DNA from: Theodoxus fluviatilis
Taxonomy: Eukaryota > Mollusca > Gastropoda > Cycloneritida > Neritidae
Assembly (NCBI GenBank): GCA_034096865.1
Contig: JAWQFJ010018646.1
Coordinates: forward strand, 27,501-52,527
Direction: 5' to 3'
Length of the DNA stretch: 25,027 nt
This document shows, in pieces, positions 20,222 to 25,027 of this stretch (its first letter is position 1; every line of letters starts with the position of its first letter). The translations under genes and the position numbers were made by a program. The notes under the pieces are model-generated. The model saw only the letters and a list, made by a program, of their open reading frames with translations, ran no database searches and was not told the origin of the DNA.

Positions 20222-20483
20222 GTGGGCGTATTGCGGTTGTTTATCTCTGGCTGCATCCCTCGCTTCTGCGGACAGTCCTACCCCATTGCCGTCAATGTTG
20301 CATCTGGCTCTTGTGCTCGCGGTTGCGCGCAACGTGTCGGTGCCTCCAGGCACCCACACGTTGCGCGCAACCGCGAGCACATGAGCCAGATGCAACATTG
20401 ACGGCAATGGGGTCGGACTGTCCGCAGTAGCTGACGCCGACTCAGGAAGCCAGATGGATCAACAACCGCAATACTGCCCAACC
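20222..20483. repeat. palindrome centre with strong hairpin
   Basis: Around the 2-nt loop (CC, 20346-20347) the stem GGTGCCT/AGGCACC is followed by one C-C mismatch and a long stem including GTTGCGCGCAAC, itself a 12-bp palindrome. Between this stem and the arrays (about 20222-20275 against 20418-20483) the two sides are clearly more diverged than elsewhere. Confidence 0.9.
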
Positions 20484-20976
20484 AGGGAAGCCGATTGGAT
20501 CACAACAGCATACTGCCAACGCATGAAGCCAATGGATCACAACAGCATACTGCCAACGCATGAAGCCAATGGATCACAACAGCATACTGCCAACGCATGA
20601 AGCCAATGGATCACAACAGCATACTGCCAACGCATGAAGCCAATGGATCACAACAGCATACTGCCAACGCATGAAGCCAATGGATCACAACAGCATACTG
20701 CCAACGCATGAAGCCAATGGATCACAACAGCATACTGCCAACGCATGAAGCCAATGGATCACAACAGCATACTGCCAACGCATGAAGCCAATGGATCACA
20801 ACAGCATACTGCCAACGCATGAAGCCAATGGATCACAACAGCATACTGCCAACGCATGAAGCCAATGGATCACAACAGCATACTGCCAACGCATGAAGCC
20901 AATGGATCACAACAGCATACTGCCAACGCATGAAGCCAATGGATCACAACAGCATACTACCAACGCATGAAGCCAA
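20484..20976 (-). repeat. 37-bp minisatellite, right arm, about 13 copies
   Basis: Inverted copy of the left array, with units starting every 37 bp from 20521 to 20928, one degenerate unit at the centre side and a partial unit (20965-20976) at the outer side. It is about two units longer than the left array. Confidence 0.97.
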
Positions 20977-21091
20977 AAGACATTTGATTTTTATTTTGCG
21001 ATGTATGTGCAATTACAAGGAAGGCTAAAGCTGATCTCGGAGTGTGAGGCGGTCATTTTCTCTTCAGGAGAAACACTACTGTCGTTTTATA
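20977..21091. other. 115-bp segment present only in the right arm
   Basis: It lies between the 37-bp array and the sequence shared with the left arm. In the left arm the shared sequence (ending CAAATATGCGAGA, 19813) runs directly into the array. Coordinate sums jump here, which accounts for 115 of the 212 bp by which the arms differ. Confidence 0.85.
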
Positions 21092-21832
21092 TCTCGCATA
21101 TTTGACGAAGTAAGCAGACGGGCTTCAACTTTTAACAGATGCACAAACCAATATCTGTTGTTGAGCCTGATTGTTATCACACGCTGTTGATTTCCTCAGC
21201 CTCAGACTCCCCGCCTAGAAAGACGAGGACTACAGAGCACTATTGCCTTGTAATATTGAAACGCCGCGGAATACATCCTTGGAGGTAGTGTCGGAATGAA
21301 TTGTCCGACGTTATAGAAGAGATATGACACCAGGGATGCTCCAGGATGGGCCATGAGACTGCCTCCTTGCGAACTTTATCATTGCTCACTTCCACAAAGG
21401 TCAAGTCGAGGGAATAAAATCAGAGAGCATTGTCGGGATATTCTCATCAGGAAAAGCGGGCAGAATCTGCTATCGAGTCATGTCGTCTGAGGCCGGGAAT
21501 CGAGCCAGACACATTCCCGGGATGAATGAAGAGCAACGGGACTGGACGCCATTCTGACTTCCAGTGAAATGTCAACGCCCTGGCAGACCTCCAGACCACT
21601 CTGCGGCTGCTGAGCTTGGAGAGAAATTGTCGGTATTTTTGTTGTTGCAGTTTTCAGTTGCGGGTTTTGAAGATGCACGGGTCCTGTCGACTTCCACAGT
21701 ATGGTAGTTAACGACCCAAAATGTGGAAAATAAAAGATATTGTTCCTTATACACAGCCAGACATTCTGCATGTGACAGGCAAATTTCGAAGCCAGAAAGC
21801 CAAGGTCCTGACGAGACAGAAGACACTTTTGC

Positions 21833-21905
21833 ACATATTGCGAGACCGAACTCGCGACTTCCCAATGATCGTCGGTGTATTCTAACCACTAAGCTACTGA
21901 GGTCC
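21833..21905 (-). mobile_element. tRNA-derived SINE head, right arm
   Basis: Mirror copy of 19000-19072 with boxes A and B intact on the minus strand. Confidence 0.6.
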
Positions 21906-22016
21906 CTGTCAAATATCGTCTACATTGCCAATGTATACAATAATTAATTCTGAATTTTTTCCTTACCTAACATGTCCAGATATTCCGAATCCTAAAGAAC
22001 GTTTTACCTCGCGACC

Positions 22017-22029
22017 ATCTCTCTCTCTT

Positions 22030-22063
<34 letters not shown>

Positions 22064-22073
22064 CTCTCTCTCG

Positions 22074-22113
<40 letters not shown>

Positions 22114-22204
22114 GCTTGTTTGCCTGCCTGCCTATCTCCCTCCCTCCTCTCCTTTCTCTCTCTTTCTCTATCCATGTCTCACTCTCATTCTCTCTCTCTC
22201 TCTC
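22017..22204 (-). repeat. GA microsatellite, right arm
   Basis: CT runs on the plus strand mirroring 18673-18888, but shorter and with a GGCAGGCAGGCAAACAAGC-type middle; the best example of true sequence divergence between the arms. Confidence 0.9.
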
Positions 22205-23456
22205 AGTTATATCTCACCACCAAATCATGGGAGTCATGCACGACAGTTCTCCTGGTAAATTTAAAGACCCTACACAGACATTCGTACGAATAAATCTAGA
22301 CTCACCACGAGTAAGCTCTAGTACAGAACGACCCGCATGGGAGCAGGTACAACACCACGGCCTGACAATCTGTAAGTGAGGTTTTGGTACGTAGCTTTCT
22401 AATGGATTAGTCATGTGACCTCATGGTAGAATGAAATCCAACCAAGACATGGGAACATTGATTGAGAAACAGTTATATCCATTACTGCATCTGCCTCTTT
22501 CTTCGCAGTATCATTGCGTTCTTAATGAAATTCAGTATTGGAAGGGGAAAAAAGTAACGTGTCAAAACATATTTGACGAGTTAGCTTTGCAGATGCCGAG
22601 GTTGAGTAAAACTTTCTTGTGAAGACGGATAGTGCACACAAATTGCAGGCGTGCTTTGTTTTCAAAGAACAAAAGAAATGTATTTACTATAGAAGAAATT
22701 ATGTGAAGTATAATTACATTATCATCTTCTCGTCCGGTCACATTCAGGAAAACTACGTACTCTGTATAAGAACATACCTGAACATACCTATGGTGCATTT
22801 CCGATATCAAATATACCCAGTGACAATTCAAGACTGTGTCAAGAGACTTGCAATGTTTGCCACCACTATTATACCACATATGACTTTACTGATCTTGCAA
22901 ACATCTACAAGGACACTGAAGTGCATATATATTTGAGATCGTGCCTGAATGTCTACACGAAACGAAGACATTTTTTTTTACTTCGTCTCGTGCCACATAC
23001 AATTGTGAAGATGCTCGTGCGATCAATGCTACCGCATGATGCCTCCGCCGCGCCCCGTAACTAAAACTTTGAGTTCTGCTTCAGGCTGAGCCAGTTGACA
23101 AGCAGCCTCTGGATGCCCTGGCAATAAAGATGACCCGCAGCTGTGGTTTTTCTAATCCGCATTCTTTTTCAGGAAGTTGTACTCGCAGGATTTCACCTCG
23201 CTACATCCCGATTTTCCTTGACGGTTACGTAGGAATTCTGTTCGCGTATGGACCGAGATATTCTTCAAACTATTTTCAACAGAAAAGGAGAGAGTCGTCA
23301 CGAGAAATAAATCTTGTGAAGATTCTGAATCTGCAAAGGTGGTTTCCTACGAAAAGAATTTTTCCCCCTACCTTGAATACAAGGACGATGCAGCCGTTGC
23401 CCACTTGCTGTAATTTTTACCTCAATTATCACCGCTGCCGGAAATAATTCACTCAC

Positions 23457-23621
23457 CTTTGATGACCCTATTCCATCAACACATTTTTTGTCTCTGGTGC
23501 TGCCACTACGGTTGCTGCAAATTTGAGACTGAGTGCACACGTCCTTTCGGCGATTCATACATATTGCATTGCTTTCAGCTGTGTTGCTGTCGACTGTTTT
23601 GCAAGAAACTGTATTTTACGG
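23457..23621 (-). other. possible cysteine-bearing exon, right arm
   Basis: Mirror copy of 17258-17422, including the donor. Confidence 0.2.
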
Positions 23622-23921
23622 CATGGGATTGTTACCCCATGCTACATGTAGATTTGGACACTGACTATCGCTTGGTTGAGCCTAAGGACAGTAATTACAA
23701 AGCACAAAATTTAAGCTGAACTATAAACGTCAGTGTGATTGAGAAAAGACTTCTGTCTTTGACCTCAGAGGAATGTTTTAAATGAGGGAGGCAATGAATA
23801 GGGATGTTATTCTTCAGTTGCTTAAAATAAAACACATAGTAAAAATCAAGGCATCGGGATTGCTGTAGAAAGAAATGTGTTGCAAAAGTTGTCAATGCGT
23901 CTTAATAAACACTTTGGCCAT

Positions 23922-23997
23922 GGGATGTTGAGTATGTGTGCGTGATTATTGATTTCACTGGGATGTTGAGTATGTGTGCGTGATTATTGATTTCACT
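23922..23997 (-). repeat. exact 38-bp tandem duplication, right arm
   Basis: Mirror copy of 16882-16957. Confidence 0.9.
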
Positions 23998-24198
23998 GGT
24001 GTGTAAGCTGCGGATTAAAATGCAGCTTCTTCATTTAGACTAGCAGTCATGTCAAGGTCGACTAACTTGACTGCCAGAACTGACAACACAGTTGCCAGTG
24101 TCACCTCTGTCACTGTTAACATCATTACACTCAACGCAGTCATTGTCTCCACCAGCTTTACACGTCCCCCACTCCCACCTCCACCGCCCATCTCCATC

Positions 24199-24244
24199 AC
24201 CCCCCACCCCCACCCCCACCCCCCACCCTCACCCCCACCCCCAC
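24199..24244 (-). repeat. G-rich minisatellite, right arm
   Basis: Mirror copy of 16634-16680, written as C runs on the plus strand, with slightly different run lengths and one CTC interruption. Confidence 0.85.
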
Positions 24245-25027
24245 TGCACCACGACCGACTGCAACGATGACTGCTGCAGAAACGGTCGATCGATTTTTCC
24301 AAGAGTGCCACCACGGCTGTGAGACTTGGTCAGTCGGAGCAAATGTCAATATTGTCACCATTAGCACGATGATGAACAATGAATCTGACCCACGTCGACA
24401 AGCCCTGCTTAAATGACTGAAAAAGTAGAGGGAAAGTAGTAGCGGCATATTGAAAAGACTTTTAGTTGCCCTGCGAATGAAGAAGTCAGCAAAGCCGGTG
24501 AAACCCTGGGCTAGGGCGCTGTGACCCGACGCAGGGTCAGGGTCGTTCCGAAGGTCAAGACGATCGTGACGAGTAAAGGAGAGTCTGTATGAACGAACAC
24601 GCAAATAGGAACCGTTCGGACGTTACAGGCGGTGGAATAGGGTGTTGAAGAGGTCGGTCTGGCTGTTACAGCCCAGAGAATGCAAAGACGAAGAAGCTTC
24701 TGCTCGCTGTCTCTCTGGTCATTAGGGAAGACTTGCCAGTCCGGTCCTCCCAGCGCTGCCTGGATCACCTCGTTAGACGACCGCCTCGCAGCGGCCTTTT
24801 GCTGTTTTGCTCCTCGTCCTTTCCCGACTCACGCACGGAGGAGAGGAAACCAGAAAAAGTGGGGCCCGACAGCTTTTCTCCAGGGGTCCTTTAACAGGTT
24901 TTGTGAAGAAGTGCGCTTGGAGAGAAGCGTTTCAACATTCCGTATTGCAACCGTTTAGCTTGCGAAAAAACGGACGTGACAAATTTTGAAAACAAGCATT
25001 GTAGTTTCTAGTAGAACGAAAGTGGAC

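Larger units (their letters stand above)
15849..20345 (+). repeat. left arm of a giant palindrome
   Basis: From 15849 to 20345 the sequence is mirrored as reverse complement by 20348-25027. The partner of 15849 is the last base of the window, so the true left edge of the arm is unknown. Paired open frames are of identical length and nearly identical sequence (for example 17432-17749 with 23130-23447, and 17160-17420 with 23459-23719; coordinate sums are constant at 40879). No gene of a known family was found in the arm. Confidence 0.97.
20348..25027 (-). repeat. right arm of a giant palindrome, cut by the window end
   Basis: Reverse complement of 15849-20345 with few differences: substitutions (for example opposite 18312 and near 19155, 19248 and 19278), length differences in homopolymers and GA runs, about two more copies of the 37-bp repeat and a 115-bp segment (20977-21091) that the left arm lacks. 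Unique sequence outside the repeats looks about 99 percent identical by eye. Confidence 0.97.

Noticed and set aside
20068..20481. Frames with repeated HNSILPT-type peptides
   Set aside because: Translation of the 37-bp minisatellite and the palindrome centre.
19816..20976. CRISPR-like array of 37-bp repeats
   Set aside because: The units are contiguous with no unique spacers, and the setting is eukaryotic; this is a minisatellite.

Overview
This looks like nuclear DNA of a marine invertebrate, with a mollusc as my best guess. It has introns with canonical splice signals, tRNA-derived SINEs, long CA, GA and GGCA microsatellites, a Penelope-like element and an R2-type LINE, and no bacterial-style gene packing. 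The taxon is inferred from the style of the repeats; no species marker is visible.

Left part (1 to about 5,000): mostly gene-poor DNA. It holds a decayed Penelope-like element (PLE) on the minus strand (about 1343-3302), with a frameshifted coding region, a mutated catalytic motif and a hammerhead-like motif overlapping its stop codon. A 271-bp insertion (4390-4660) has a 12-bp target-site duplication and consists mainly of a perfect 230-bp palindrome; it also carries hammerhead-like motifs and is probably PLE-related.

Middle part (5,066 to 10,222): two minus-strand exons of one host gene, a first coding exon (10163-10017) and a second exon (5255-5066), joined in phase across a 4.76-kb intron. 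The predicted protein start resembles ParB/sulfiredoxin-like proteins, but I cannot name it. The intron contains, in antisense orientation, a 5'-truncated LINE with an open reverse transcriptase plus restriction-like endonuclease frame (about 5735-8165), a C25 tract and a tRNA-derived SINE. A cluster of CRE-like TGACG sites sits at the start codon.

10,223 to 15,848: gene-poor DNA with microsatellites (including about 430 bp of CA repeat) and a few weak exon-like or signal-peptide-like reading frames.

Right part (15,849 to the window end): a giant inverted repeat. About 4.5 kb is followed by its near-identical reverse complement with only a 2-nt loop (20346-20347). Both arms contain the same SINE, microsatellites, 38-bp duplication and, next to the centre, a 37-bp minisatellite. 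The arms differ by scattered substitutions, repeat copy number (about 11 versus 13) and a 115-bp segment present only in the right arm. The right arm runs off the window, so the palindrome is at least 9.2 kb. It is either a real genomic palindrome or fold-back structure, or a long-read or assembly artefact. This is the most striking feature of the window.
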